Assembly: GCF_028553765.1 (NCBI RefSeq)
Contig: NZ_CP067134.1
Coordinates: forward strand, 405,501-469,500
Direction of reading: 5' to 3'
Source: Paracoccus stylophorae
GTDB taxonomy: Bacteria > Pseudomonadota > Alphaproteobacteria > Rhodobacterales > Rhodobacteraceae
Length of the DNA: 64,000 bases
Made by a program: the position numbers and the translations under genes. The notes under the pieces were generated by a model. It was not told where the DNA came from, searched no databases, and saw only the letters and a program-made list of their open reading frames with translations. Positions 25,869-33,748 of the stretch are shown here, in pieces. How positions within the stretch are numbered: position 1 is the stretch's first letter; each line of letters starts with the position of its first letter.

Positions 25869-27299
25869 CTAGACCGTCTGCGCCATCAGGTCGCGCACAT
25901 CGGTCAGGTGCCCGGCGACGCCCGCCGCGGCCGCCATCGCGGGCGACATCAGGTGGGTGCGACCCTTGTAGCCCTGTCGCCCCTCGAAATTGCGGTTGCT
26001 GGTGGCGGCGCAGCGTTCGCCGGGGGCAAGCTGGTCGGGGTTCATGCCCAGACACATCGAACAGCCGGCCAGCCGCCATTCGAAGCCGGCATCCAGGAAG
26101 ATGCGGTCCAGCCCCTCTTCCTCGGCCTGCGCCCGCACCAGGCCCGAGCCCGGCACCACCATGCCGCGCACGCCGGAAGCCAGCTTGCGGCCGCGCAGAA
26201 CCTCGGCCGCGGCGCGCAGATCCTCGATCCGGCCGTTGGTGCACGACCCGATGAACACCGCGTCGATGGCGATGTCGGTCAGCTTCGTGCCCGCCGTCAG
26301 GCCCATGTAATCCAGCGATCGGCGCGCGGCGTCGATCTTGCCGCCGGTGAAATCCTCGGGCGCGGGAACGCTGGCGGTGATCGGCAGCGCGTCTTCGGGG
26401 CTGGTGCCCCAGGTGACGGTGGGGGCGATATCCTCGGCCCGGATAGTCACGACCTTGTCCCAATGCGCGTCCGCGTCGCTGGACAGGGTCTTCCACCATG
26501 CCAGCGCGGCCTCCCACTGGGCGCCCTTGGGGGCATGGGGGCGGCCCCGCACATAGGCGAGGGTGGTCTCGTCCGGCGCGATCAGCCCGGCGCGCGCGCC
26601 GCCCTCGATCGCCATGTTGCAGATGGTCATGCGGCCTTCCATCGACAGGTTGCGGATCGCCTCGCCGCAATATTCGATGACATGGCCGGTGCCGCCGGCG
26701 GTGCCGGTTTCCGCGATGATCGACAGCACGATGTCCTTGGCCGTCACCCCCGGCGCCAGCCGGCCGGTGATTTCCACCTTCATGTTCTTGGATTTCGACT
26801 GGATCAGCGTCTGCGTGGCCAGCACGTGTTCGACCTCGGACGTGCCGATGCCGTGGGCCAGCGCGCCGAAGGCGCCATGCGTGGCGGTGTGGCTGTCGCC
26901 GCAGACGACGGTCATGCCGGGCAGGGTCCAGCCCTGTTCGGGGCCGACGATATGGACGATCCCCTGCCGGATGTCGTTCACCGGGTAATAGTTCACCCCG
27001 AAATCGCGGGCGTTGCGGTCCAGCGCATCGACCTGGATGCGCGATTCGGGATTCTCGATCCCGTCCTCGCGGTCCAGCGTGGTCGGCACGTTGTGATCGG
27101 GCACGGCGATGGTGCGTTCGGGGGCGCGGACCTTGCGCCCGGTCATGCGCAACCCTTCGAACGCCTGCGGGCTGGTCACCTCGTGAACCAGATGGCGGTC
27201 GATATAGATCAGGCAGGTGCCGTCTTCCTGGCGGTCGACGACGTGGGCGTCCCAGATCTTGTCATACAGGGTGCGCGGCGCGGGATGTGGCTGGGTCAT
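25869..27299 (-). CDS. leuC: 3-isopropylmalate dehydratase large subunit
   Basis: A 476-residue aconitase-family enzyme. Cys ligands for the [4Fe-4S] cluster are in [10 protein letters not shown] and [14 protein letters not shown], with another Cys upstream ([15 protein letters not shown] region). N-terminal [13 protein letters not shown] and [25 protein letters not shown] are LeuC-typical. The start is the ATG at 27299. The longer open frame upstream is not conserved-looking. A small ORF and a promoter-like region precede it. Confidence 0.97.
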   Translation of the reverse strand: MTQPHPAPRTLYDKIWDAHVVDRQEDGTCLIYIDRHLVHEVTSPQAFEGLRMTGRKVRAPERTIAVPDHNVPTTLDREDGIENPESRIQVDALDRNARDFGVNYYPVNDIRQGIVHIVGPEQGWTLPGMTVVCGDSHTATHGAFGALAHGIGTSEVEHVLATQTLIQSKSKNMKVEITGRLAPGVTAKDIVLSIIAETGTAGGTGHVIEYCGEAIRNLSMEGRMTICNMAIEGGARAGLIAPDETTLAYVRGRPHAPKGAQWEAALAWWKTLSSDADAHWDKVVTIRAEDIAPTVTWGTSPEDALPITASVPAPEDFTGGKIDAARRSLDYMGLTAGTKLTDIAIDAVFIGSCTNGRIEDLRAAAEVLRGRKLASGVRGMVVPGSGLVRAQAEEEGLDRIFLDAGFEWRLAGCSMCLGMNPDQLAPGERCAATSNRNFEGRQGYKGRTHLMSPAMAAAAGVAGHLTDVRDLMAQTV

Positions 27300-27366
27300 G
27301 GCGGTGTGGCTTTCGGCTGTGAGGCTTCGATCTGGCGGCGGACGGCTGCGGTCTGGCCGCAGCCCG

Positions 27367-27459
27367 TCACAGTCGCGCGGTGATGCAGCGCGATTCGCCG
27401 AAGAACCGCGACGGCAGTCGCGCCCGGTCATGGATGTCGAAATAGATGAACCCGTCCAT
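27367..27459 (-). CDS. Candidate 30-residue small ORF upstream of leuC
   Basis: An ATG at 27459-27457 opens 30 codons ending in TGA (27369-27367), 67 bp before leuC and on the same strand. Third positions are about 80% G/C, like real genes here, and the peptide is mixed (aromatic start [11 protein letters not shown], then basic). It has only two Leu codons, so it is not an obvious leucine attenuator. TTAATAA lies 7-13 nt upstream (27472-27466), placing a possible transcription start close to the ATG. No domain is recognised. Confidence 0.4.
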   Translation of the reverse strand: MDGFIYFDIHDRARLPSRFFGESRCITARL

Positions 27460-27471
27460 GCATCTTTATTA

Positions 27472-27484
27472 AGCCCGTTCGGGC
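27472..27484. promoter_or_regulatory. Palindrome GCCCGTTCGGGC in the leuC/mscS divergent region
   Basis: A 12-bp perfect dyad (27473-27484) lies between leuC and its small ORF on one side and the mechanosensitive channel on the other. Read leftwards it falls between a TTGTGT hexamer and TTAATAA, where an operator would sit. Regulator unknown. Confidence 0.3.
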
Positions 27485-27554
27485 GTTGACACAAGATGCG
27501 CGGGCTTGCCCCGCCGCCCCGGCCCGGTATCTAATCGCCACGGGAGGACCGCGA

Positions 27555-28922
27555 ATGGAAGAACTGAACCCCGAGGTCATCGATGCCGCGCAGGGGCTGT
27601 GGTATCGGATCTCGCTGTTCATCGACACGCTGCTGCTGCCTTCGCGCTTCTACCAGTTGCCGGTCATCGCAGTCCTGATCCTGCTGGCATGGCTGATGGC
27701 GCGGTTTCTGTCGCCGCGGCTGACGCGCTGGCTGCGGACGCGGAAGAACTGGCCGAAATGGCGACTGCGGGTCGGGTTGCTGGTCGATCGCCGGCTGGCG
27801 CTGATCCTGTTCACGCTGATGGCGTGGATCGTGGTTCTGGTTATGCGTGAGGTCACCTATTCGTTCCGCAGCCAGATGATCGAGCTTGCGGCCTCGATCG
27901 CGGCGGCGTGGACGGCGATCTTCTTTCTGATGCGGGTGATCCGGAACCGTTTCCTGCGCCGGATCGTCAGTTGGGCGGCCTGGATCTGGGTCACGCTGCA
28001 TCTGCTGGGGCTGACGGCCTCTGCGGCCGAGATCCTGGACAGCCTGGCGCTGAATGTCGGCGAGTTCAGGATGTCGGCGCTGACGGTGCTGAAGGCGCTG
28101 GCGATCACCGGGCTGATGATCGCGGGTGCGCGGATGCTGTCGCGCATGATCACCGGGCGATTGTCGCAGAACAACGACATCTCGCCCACGATGCGCGTGC
28201 TGACGGCCAAGCTGTTGCAGGTGGTGCTGTTCAGCCTGGCGGTGATCGTCGGGCTGAAGGCGGTGGGCTTCGATCTGACCGGGCTTGCGGTCTTTTCGGG
28301 CGCGGTCGGCGTCGGGCTGGGCTTCGGGTTGCAGAAGGTCGTCTCGAACCTCGTGTCGGGGGTCATCATCCTTCTGGACAAGTCGGTCAAGCCCGGCGAC
28401 GTCATCAGCATCGGCGACACCTTCGGCTGGATCGAGGAGCTGGGCGCGCGCTATGTCAGCGTGGTGACCCGCGACGGCAAGGAATACCTGATCCCGAACG
28501 AGGATCTGGTCACCGGGCAGGTGGTGAACTGGTCGCACACCAACAATTTCGTGCGGCTGGATATCCCCTTCGGCACCTCGTATCAGGACGATCCCCACAA
28601 GGTCAGCCAGATCGCCATCGCCGCGGCGCTGAAGGTCAAGCGGGTTCTGGCGCATCGCAAGCCGGTGTGCTGGGTGACGGGCTTCGGAAACAGCAGCGTG
28701 GATTACGTGCTGCGGTTCTGGATAGGCGATGCCGAAGGCGGGCTGACCAATGTGCGCGGGCAGGTCTATCTGTCGCTGTGGGATACGTTTCAGGCGAACG
28801 GCATCTCGATCCCGTTCCCGCAGCGCGAGGTGCGGGTGCTGAACGACGCCATCGCCCTGCGGCAGGGCAGCGACGCGCCCCCTGTGGACGCGGCAGGTCG
28901 CGAATCCGTGAGCGATGATTGA
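27555..28922 (+). CDS. MscS-family mechanosensitive channel
   Basis: A 455-residue inner-membrane channel. About four N-terminal helices precede the MscS core: the pore-lining helix with Gly/Ala packing (SGAVGVGLGFGLQKVVSNLVSGVIILLD), the beta domain (VKPGDVISIGDTFGWIEELGARYVSVVTRDGKEYLIPNEDLVTGQVVNWSH) and a mixed C-terminal domain. It releases solutes on hypo-osmotic shock. The start is the ATG at 27555 with GGGAGGA upstream. The N-terminal extension puts it with the mid-sized MscS homologues, not with E. coli MscS itself. Confidence 0.92.
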   Translation: MEELNPEVIDAAQGLWYRISLFIDTLLLPSRFYQLPVIAVLILLAWLMARFLSPRLTRWLRTRKNWPKWRLRVGLLVDRRLALILFTLMAWIVVLVMREVTYSFRSQMIELAASIAAAWTAIFFLMRVIRNRFLRRIVSWAAWIWVTLHLLGLTASAAEILDSLALNVGEFRMSALTVLKALAITGLMIAGARMLSRMITGRLSQNNDISPTMRVLTAKLLQVVLFSLAVIVGLKAVGFDLTGLAVFSGAVGVGLGFGLQKVVSNLVSGVIILLDKSVKPGDVISIGDTFGWIEELGARYVSVVTRDGKEYLIPNEDLVTGQVVNWSHTNNFVRLDIPFGTSYQDDPHKVSQIAIAAALKVKRVLAHRKPVCWVTGFGNSSVDYVLRFWIGDAEGGLTNVRGQVYLSLWDTFQANGISIPFPQREVRVLNDAIALRQGSDAPPVDAAGRESVSDD

Positions 28923-28998
28923 GATGGGCCGAAAAGATGCTATCTTGAGGATACCCCTGCGCCGGGGGCGATCGGCGCGCTGACCGGAGGATACAACC

Positions 28999-29421
28999 CT
29001 GTCACAAGACGTCTCGCCGGCCGGCAGGCCGGCCGCGACCGCCGCGGGCGACAACGAGGACGCGGATACGCGCCTTGCCCGCATCCTGTCCTCGCTGGAA
29101 GACGACAAGGCCGAGGATGTCGTGACCATCGACCTTCGCGGGCGTTCGCCGATGGCCGATCACATGGTGATCGCGTCGGGCCGCAGCGCGCGCCAGGTGG
29201 GTGCAATCGCGGAGCATCTGGCCGAGCGGATCAAGCTGGCCACCGGCCGGACCCCCCGGATCGAAGGCAAGGATGCCGGAGACTGGGTGCTGATCGACAC
29301 CGACGACGTGATCGTTCACGTCTTCCGCCCCGAGGTGCGCGACTTCTATCAGCTGGAAAAGATGTGGATGCCCTCGGACACGCTGAACCGGGTGCGAGAG
29401 GCGTCGCGCCCCGTCACCTGA
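28999..29421 (+). CDS. rsfS: Ribosomal silencing factor RsfS, apparent CTG start
   Basis: A 140-residue RsfS/DUF143 protein: RILSSLEDDKAEDVVTIDLRGRSPMADHMVIASGRSARQVGAIAEHL, then GDWVLIDTDDVIVHVF and FYQLEKMWM. It binds uL14 and blocks 50S-30S joining in starvation. The domain begins well before the first standard start (GTG at 29122). Between the in-frame stop at 28981 and 29122 there is no ATG, GTG or TTG. GGAGGA (28986-28991) sits 7 nt before a CTG at 28999, so CTG is the likely start. rlmH follows after 15 nt, the usual pairing. Confidence 0.88.
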   Translation: MSQDVSPAGRPAATAAGDNEDADTRLARILSSLEDDKAEDVVTIDLRGRSPMADHMVIASGRSARQVGAIAEHLAERIKLATGRTPRIEGKDAGDWVLIDTDDVIVHVFRPEVRDFYQLEKMWMPSDTLNRVREASRPVT

Positions 29422-29436
29422 CCGCCGGCTTCTGCA

Positions 29437-29904
29437 ATGCGTATCGACATCGTCGCCGCCGGGCGGCTGAAAAAGGGCCCCGAGGCGGCGATGGTGGATG
29501 ACTATCTTGCCCGCTTCGCCCGGACCGGGCGCGGCATCGGGCTGCCTCCGGTCGGGCTGGCCGAGATCGAGGGTCGTCGCGGCGGCGGCATGACGGCCGA
29601 GGCCGAACTGATCGCCCGCGCGATACCGGCCGGTGCCGCGCTGGTGATGCTGGACGAACGCGGCCAACAGGTCACGTCGCCCGAATTCGCGGCCCGGCTG
29701 GCCGGGTTCCGCGACGCCGCGCGCGACGTCTGTTTCGTGATCGGCGGCGCCGACGGGCTGGACCCTGCCTTGCGGGCGCGCGCCGACTGGCAGATCGCCT
29801 TCGGGTCGATGGTCTGGCCGCATCTGCTGGTCCGGGTCATGCTGGCCGAACAGCTTTACCGGGCGGCGACGATCCTGGCCGGATCGCCCTATCATCGCGA
29901 CTGA
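29437..29904 (+). CDS. rlmH: 23S rRNA pseudouridine1915-N3-methyltransferase RlmH
   Basis: A 155-residue SPOUT methyltransferase. It shows RIDIVAAGRLKKGPE, LDERGQQVTSPEFA, the SAM-binding knot with FVIGGADGLDP, and the C-terminal SMVWPHLLVRVMLAEQLYRA...YHRD. It methylates pseudouridine 1915 in helix 69 of 23S rRNA. It follows rsfS in one operon and has the full family length. Confidence 0.96.
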   Translation: MRIDIVAAGRLKKGPEAAMVDDYLARFARTGRGIGLPPVGLAEIEGRRGGGMTAEAELIARAIPAGAALVMLDERGQQVTSPEFAARLAGFRDAARDVCFVIGGADGLDPALRARADWQIAFGSMVWPHLLVRVMLAEQLYRAATILAGSPYHRD

Positions 29905-30255
29905 CCCGCCGCGTCTTGCCAAATGTCAAGACGTCGGCGCGTTTCCGCCGATGGCCGGCTGCGCGCCTGGCGTGCCGGTTGAAGAACGCGGGTGCGATGC
30001 CAACATATGGAACATGATGTACTTCGACTGTCATAGGAGGGTCCTGCGCATCGCAGGACGGCTGCTGAACCACAGCTAGCCCCGTCGCGGCTGCGGTCGG
30101 TGCCGCCATGCCGCGCGTCGGGGCCTTCTTCTATCGCACCTGTCGCATGAACACTTTCGACGCAACCGGACCGTCAGCCCAGCCGCGGGTTATGCGGCGG
30201 CGTCGGTGTGCAGGCGCTGCGTCGAATCCCCGCTGTTTTCGTGATGGAGGACGAC
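29905..30255. other. 351-bp gene-free stretch with two hairpins
   Basis: Just after rlmH, CGTCTTG (29912-29918) and CAAGACG (29927-29933) form a 7-bp stem without a T-run, a weak terminator candidate. At 30041-30059 a perfect 8-bp stem with triloop CAT (GTCCTGCG/CGCAGGAC) follows directly after AGGAGG. A 9-codon ATG frame (30007-30036) ends at that AGGAGG. I see no larger coding region. It may hold the DUF1127 promoter or a small RNA. Confidence 0.4.
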
Positions 30256-30612
30256 ATGCATCATGTTTCCACGACCGATTTCGACCACGCGCGCCAGTCG
30301 CGCCCCCTGAACCTGTCTCATTCGCGCACCGGTCTGACCGGCGCGCTGCAGCCCGCGCGCGGCTGGCTGGGCGACACGCTGCGCCGCTGGCGGCGCCGCA
30401 AGATGATCGCCTCGCTGAAATCGCTGGACGACCGGATGCTGGCCGATATCGGCCTGTGCCGCGGCGACATCGAAGATACCGTCGATGGCTTCAGCGACCG
30501 CGAGTTGCGCATGGCCCCCGTATCGGCGGCGCATGTGCGCCGAGAGGCGGGGTGCGACACCAGAGCGCCTAGGACCAAACACTGGTCTTCGCTAAGATGG
30601 ATAGGCTGGTGA
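30256..30612 (+). CDS. DUF1127 domain protein
   Basis: A 118-residue protein with the arginine-rich DUF1127 motif in the middle (LRRWRRRKMIASLKSLDDRMLADIGLCRGDIEDTVDGF). Small DUF1127 proteins in alphaproteobacteria affect RNA turnover and stress or phosphate responses. This one has longer flanks on both sides than the usual 45-70 residue forms. The start is the ATG at 30256 with GGAGG 5 nt upstream. It is followed after 35 nt by another small gene. Confidence 0.82.
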   Translation: MHHVSTTDFDHARQSRPLNLSHSRTGLTGALQPARGWLGDTLRRWRRRKMIASLKSLDDRMLADIGLCRGDIEDTVDGFSDRELRMAPVSAAHVRREAGCDTRAPRTKHWSSLRWIGW

Positions 30613-30647
30613 GCGAGGGACAAGCTGGCATCAGAGGAGGATACGCC

Positions 30648-30887
30648 ATGATGATCTGCAAGGCGGATTTCGACGAGTTATTCCCATCCCTGCAACGATA
30701 CCGGCGTGACCACGCACCTTGCGCGGACGACGTGCAGGACGCTGTCCCGTCCCGTCCGGACGAATCGGCGTGGGAGGTTCCGGACCCGGTCCGGGCCGGA
30801 TTTGCGCTGGCCGCGATGCCTGCCGCCGCCGCCTATGGCGCGGCGTGGGCGATGGGCGATGTCTATGACCGGTGGGCCAACGGCTGA
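30648..30887 (+). CDS. Small protein downstream of the DUF1127 gene
   Basis: A 79-residue protein with no recognised family: an acidic N-terminal half (DFDELFPSLQRYRRDHAPCADDVQDA) and a C-terminal hydrophobic Ala/Gly helix (GFALAAMPAAAAYGAAWAMGDVY) that could insert in the membrane. AGAGGAGG lies 7 nt before the ATG at 30648. Probably co-transcribed with the DUF1127 gene, and two strong hairpins follow it. Confidence 0.65.
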   Translation: MMICKADFDELFPSLQRYRRDHAPCADDVQDAVPSRPDESAWEVPDPVRAGFALAAMPAAAAYGAAWAMGDVYDRWANG

Positions 30888-30925
30888 TACCGGCCGGGGC
30901 ACAGCCCGGCCATGCAGGATACGGC

Positions 30926-30955
30926 GCGGCGCGAACGGCGGATCGTTCGCGCCGC
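30926..30955 (+). terminator. Strong hairpin between small-protein gene and gpmI
   Basis: An 11-bp perfect stem (GCGGCGCGAAC, 30926-30936, with GTTCGCGCCGC, 30945-30955) followed within 12 nt by a short T-run (TTTT). A second 7-bp stem, GGCCGGG/CCCGGCC, lies at 30892-30911. Together they probably end the DUF1127 transcript. Confidence 0.55.
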
Positions 30956-31042
30956 GTCTGCATTTTCGCGGCCCGTTTCCGGCGTCAGCGGTTGTCGCAT
31001 CTGGCCGACAAGCGTAACAAGGCGCAAACGATCGAGGCCCGC

Positions 31043-32560
31043 ATGACGAAACCCGTGATCCTGTGCATCCTTGACGGCTGGGGCATCTCGGACCGTCCGC
31101 AGCAAAGCGCGCCCGATCAGGCGCAGACGCCGAATTTCGACCGGCTGATGCGGGATTGTCCGAACACGACGCTGATCACCTATGGCCCCGATGTCGGCCT
31201 GCCCACCGGACAGATGGGCAATTCCGAGGTCGGGCACACCAATATCGGCGCAGGCCGCATCGTGGCGATGGATCTGGGCCAGATCGATTTGGCCATCGAG
31301 AATGGAAGCTTTTTTCACAACGACGCGCTGCATCGCTTTGTCGCCCGGCTGAAGGACAGCGGCGGAACCGCGCATCTGATGGGCGTGGTGTCGGATGGCG
31401 GCGTTCACGGGCATATCCGGCACGTTCTGGCCGCCGCAAGATCGGTGGCGCAGGCGGGTGTTCCGGTCGTCGTCCACGCGATCACCGACGGGCGCGACGT
31501 GCCGCCGCAATCCGCCAAGGGCTTCGTGACCGAGTTGCAGGGCAATCTGCCGCCGGGCTGCCGCATCGGCACCGTCATCGGGCGTTACTTTGCGATGGAT
31601 CGGGACCGGCGGTGGGACCGGGTCGAACAGGCGTTGCGCGCCATCGTATCCGGGCAAGGTCAGCCGGCCGCCAGTGCCGATGCCGCCGTGGCCGACGCCT
31701 ATGCACGCGGCGAGACGGACGAGTTCATCCGCGCGACGGTGATCGACGGCTTCAACGGCGCGATGGACGGCGACGGGTTCTTCTGCCTGAACTTCCGCGC
31801 CGACCGCGCGCGCGAGATCCTGTCGGCCCTGGCCGATCCCGATTTCGCCGAATTCGATGTCGGCGACCGGCCGGACTGGGCCGCGTTTCTGGGCCTGGTC
31901 GATTACAGCCAGCGGCACAACGATTTCATGACCACGGCCTATCCCAAGGCGCAGGTGGTGAACACGTTGGGCGCATGGGTGGCCGCGCACGGGTTGCGGC
32001 AGTTCCGGCTGGCCGAGACCGAGAAATATCCGCATGTGACCTTCTTCCTCAACGGCGGCAAGGAGGCGCCCGAACCGGGCGAGGATCGTTTCATGCCGCA
32101 AAGCCCCAAGGTCGCGACCTATGATCTGGCCCCCGAGATGGCCGCGGCCGAGGTCAGCGACCGGCTGGTGCAGGCCATCGGTGCGGGATACGACCTGATC
32201 GTGGTCAACTATGCCAATCCCGACATGGTCGGCCATACCGGCAGCCTGAAGGCCGCGATGCGCGCCTGCGAGGCGGTGGACCAGGGTCTGGGCCGGATGC
32301 TGGAGGCGCTGGAGGACGCAGGCGGCGCGGCGCTGATCATCGCCGATCACGGCAATTGCGAAACGATGGTCGATCCCGAAACCGGCGGGCCGCATACCGC
32401 CCACACCGTCAATCCGGTGCCGGCCATCGTCGTCGGCGGCCCCGCAGGCGCGCGGCTGCGTCCGGGTCGGCTGGCCGATGTCGCGCCGACCGTTCTGGAC
32501 CTGATGGGGCTGGAAAAACCCCCCGAGATGACCGGCGAAAGCCTGATCGGGACGCCATGA
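31043..32560 (+). CDS. gpmI: 2,3-bisphosphoglycerate-independent phosphoglycerate mutase
   Basis: A 505-residue alkaline-phosphatase-fold enzyme interconverting 3- and 2-phosphoglycerate. It has the N-terminal ILDGWG metal site, the phosphoserine S61 in MGNSEVGHTNIGAGR, AITDGRDVPPQS, FRADRAREI and the second metal site NYANPDMVGHTG...IADHGNCE. Full length. The start is the ATG at 31043. The next gene overlaps it by ATGA. Confidence 0.97.
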   Translation: MTKPVILCILDGWGISDRPQQSAPDQAQTPNFDRLMRDCPNTTLITYGPDVGLPTGQMGNSEVGHTNIGAGRIVAMDLGQIDLAIENGSFFHNDALHRFVARLKDSGGTAHLMGVVSDGGVHGHIRHVLAAARSVAQAGVPVVVHAITDGRDVPPQSAKGFVTELQGNLPPGCRIGTVIGRYFAMDRDRRWDRVEQALRAIVSGQGQPAASADAAVADAYARGETDEFIRATVIDGFNGAMDGDGFFCLNFRADRAREILSALADPDFAEFDVGDRPDWAAFLGLVDYSQRHNDFMTTAYPKAQVVNTLGAWVAAHGLRQFRLAETEKYPHVTFFLNGGKEAPEPGEDRFMPQSPKVATYDLAPEMAAAEVSDRLVQAIGAGYDLIVVNYANPDMVGHTGSLKAAMRACEAVDQGLGRMLEALEDAGGAALIIADHGNCETMVDPETGGPHTAHTVNPVPAIVVGGPAGARLRPGRLADVAPTVLDLMGLEKPPEMTGESLIGTP

Positions 32561-33732
32561 CACCCCGTCTGATTCTGACCCTTGCCCTGTCCGCCTTGTT
32601 CTGGGTGTCGCCCGTGCAGGCGGTGACCCCGGCCAATCAGGCCGTGGCCGAGGCCGAGGGTGCGGCGGCGCAGCTGCGGCAGGCCATCGGCAAGCTGGCC
32701 GAGGCCGTCACCGCCGACGATCAGGTGACCGCGCTGACCGAGGTGATTTGGGGATACGAACAGGGGCTGGCCGCGCTGCGCGAGGGGTTGCGGCAGGCCA
32801 GCGCCCGCGAAAACGAACTGCACAACCGGTTCGAGGCTGAAAGAAGCCGGCTGGCCGGCGTGCTGGGCGCGATGACCGCCTTGCAGCAATCGCCCGAATC
32901 CTCGCTGTTGCTGCACCCGGCCGGGGCGGTGGCCAATGCGCGCGCGGGGATGATCCTGTCGGACGTGACCCCCGGCCTGCGCGCCGAGGCGGAGCGGTTG
33001 CAGGACGATCTGGACGAGATCGCGACGGTGCGCGCGCTGCAGTCGGCGGCTGCGGACATGCTGGGGTCGGGCCTCGCCTCGGTGCAGGAGGCGCGGCGGC
33101 TGCTGGCCAGCGCCGTCACCGACCGTTCGACCATGCCGGTGCGGTTTGCCGAGGCGCCCGAGGAATTGCAGGTCCTGCGCGACGCGGCGCAAAGCCTGGA
33201 CGATTTCGCCGACGGGATCGGCGGAATGGAGACTGATATCGGCGCGCCGATGGACGATTTCGAGGGCGCGCAGGGCAGCCTGCCGCTGCCGGTGGTGGGC
33301 AGCGTCCTGCGCCCCTATGACGAACCCGACGCGGCCGGGGTGACGCGGCCGGGCTGGGTGATCGCGGCGGCGCCGGCGGCACTGGTCACGACGCCGTGGC
33401 CGGCGACGATCCGCTATCGCGGGCCGCTGCTGGATTACGGCAATGTGATGATTCTGGAACCCGCGCGCGACTATCTTCTGATATTTGCAGGCATGTCGCA
33501 GGTGTTCGGAGAGGTGGGCGATGTCCTTGCAGCCGGCGACCCGGTCGGTCTGATGGGCGGGTCCGAGGCACCGGCACAGGAATTCGGGGCGCAATTCGTC
33601 GCCAACGCCGCGCAGGGCGCAGATGCAGGGCGGACCGAGACCCTGTATCTTGAACTGCGCAAGGACAGGGAAACGCTGGACCCTGCGGACTGGTTCGTGC
33701 TGAATCCGGTCGTCGGGGCGCAACAGGACTGA
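32557..33732 (+). CDS. EnvC-like murein hydrolase activator (degenerate LytM domain)
   Basis: A 391-residue exported protein with signal peptide (LILTLALSALFWVSPVQA), a coiled-coil region (about residues 25-190) and a C-terminal M23/LytM domain (VGSVLRPYDEP... to VGLMGGS). The catalytic residues of LytM peptidases are missing: the usual Tyr-x-His-Leu segment reads YLLIFAGMS, and no HxH is present. This is as expected for EnvC-type proteins, which activate amidases and do not cut peptidoglycan themselves. It overlaps gpmI and lies 16 nt before ctpA. Confidence 0.86.
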   Translation: MTPRLILTLALSALFWVSPVQAVTPANQAVAEAEGAAAQLRQAIGKLAEAVTADDQVTALTEVIWGYEQGLAALREGLRQASARENELHNRFEAERSRLAGVLGAMTALQQSPESSLLLHPAGAVANARAGMILSDVTPGLRAEAERLQDDLDEIATVRALQSAAADMLGSGLASVQEARRLLASAVTDRSTMPVRFAEAPEELQVLRDAAQSLDDFADGIGGMETDIGAPMDDFEGAQGSLPLPVVGSVLRPYDEPDAAGVTRPGWVIAAAPAALVTTPWPATIRYRGPLLDYGNVMILEPARDYLLIFAGMSQVFGEVGDVLAAGDPVGLMGGSEAPAQEFGAQFVANAAQGADAGRTETLYLELRKDRETLDPADWFVLNPVVGAQQD

Positions 33733-33748
33733 GGCAGGAAAGGCCGTC

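Noticed and set aside
27486..27514. TTGACA hexamer as -35 of the MscS gene promoter
   Set aside because: No convincing -10 lies 16-18 bp downstream. The AT-rich TATCTAAT near 27,528 is too far from the hexamer and very close to the start codon.
30613..30647. Cuckoo-type small RNAs downstream of the DUF1127 gene
   Set aside because: The 35-nt gap has no repeated hairpins or CUUCCUCCC-type loops, and a protein gene follows directly.
32557..33732. Active M23 endopeptidase
   Set aside because: The HxxxD and HxH metal ligands are absent from the LytM region, so the catalytic call was dropped in favour of an EnvC-type activator.
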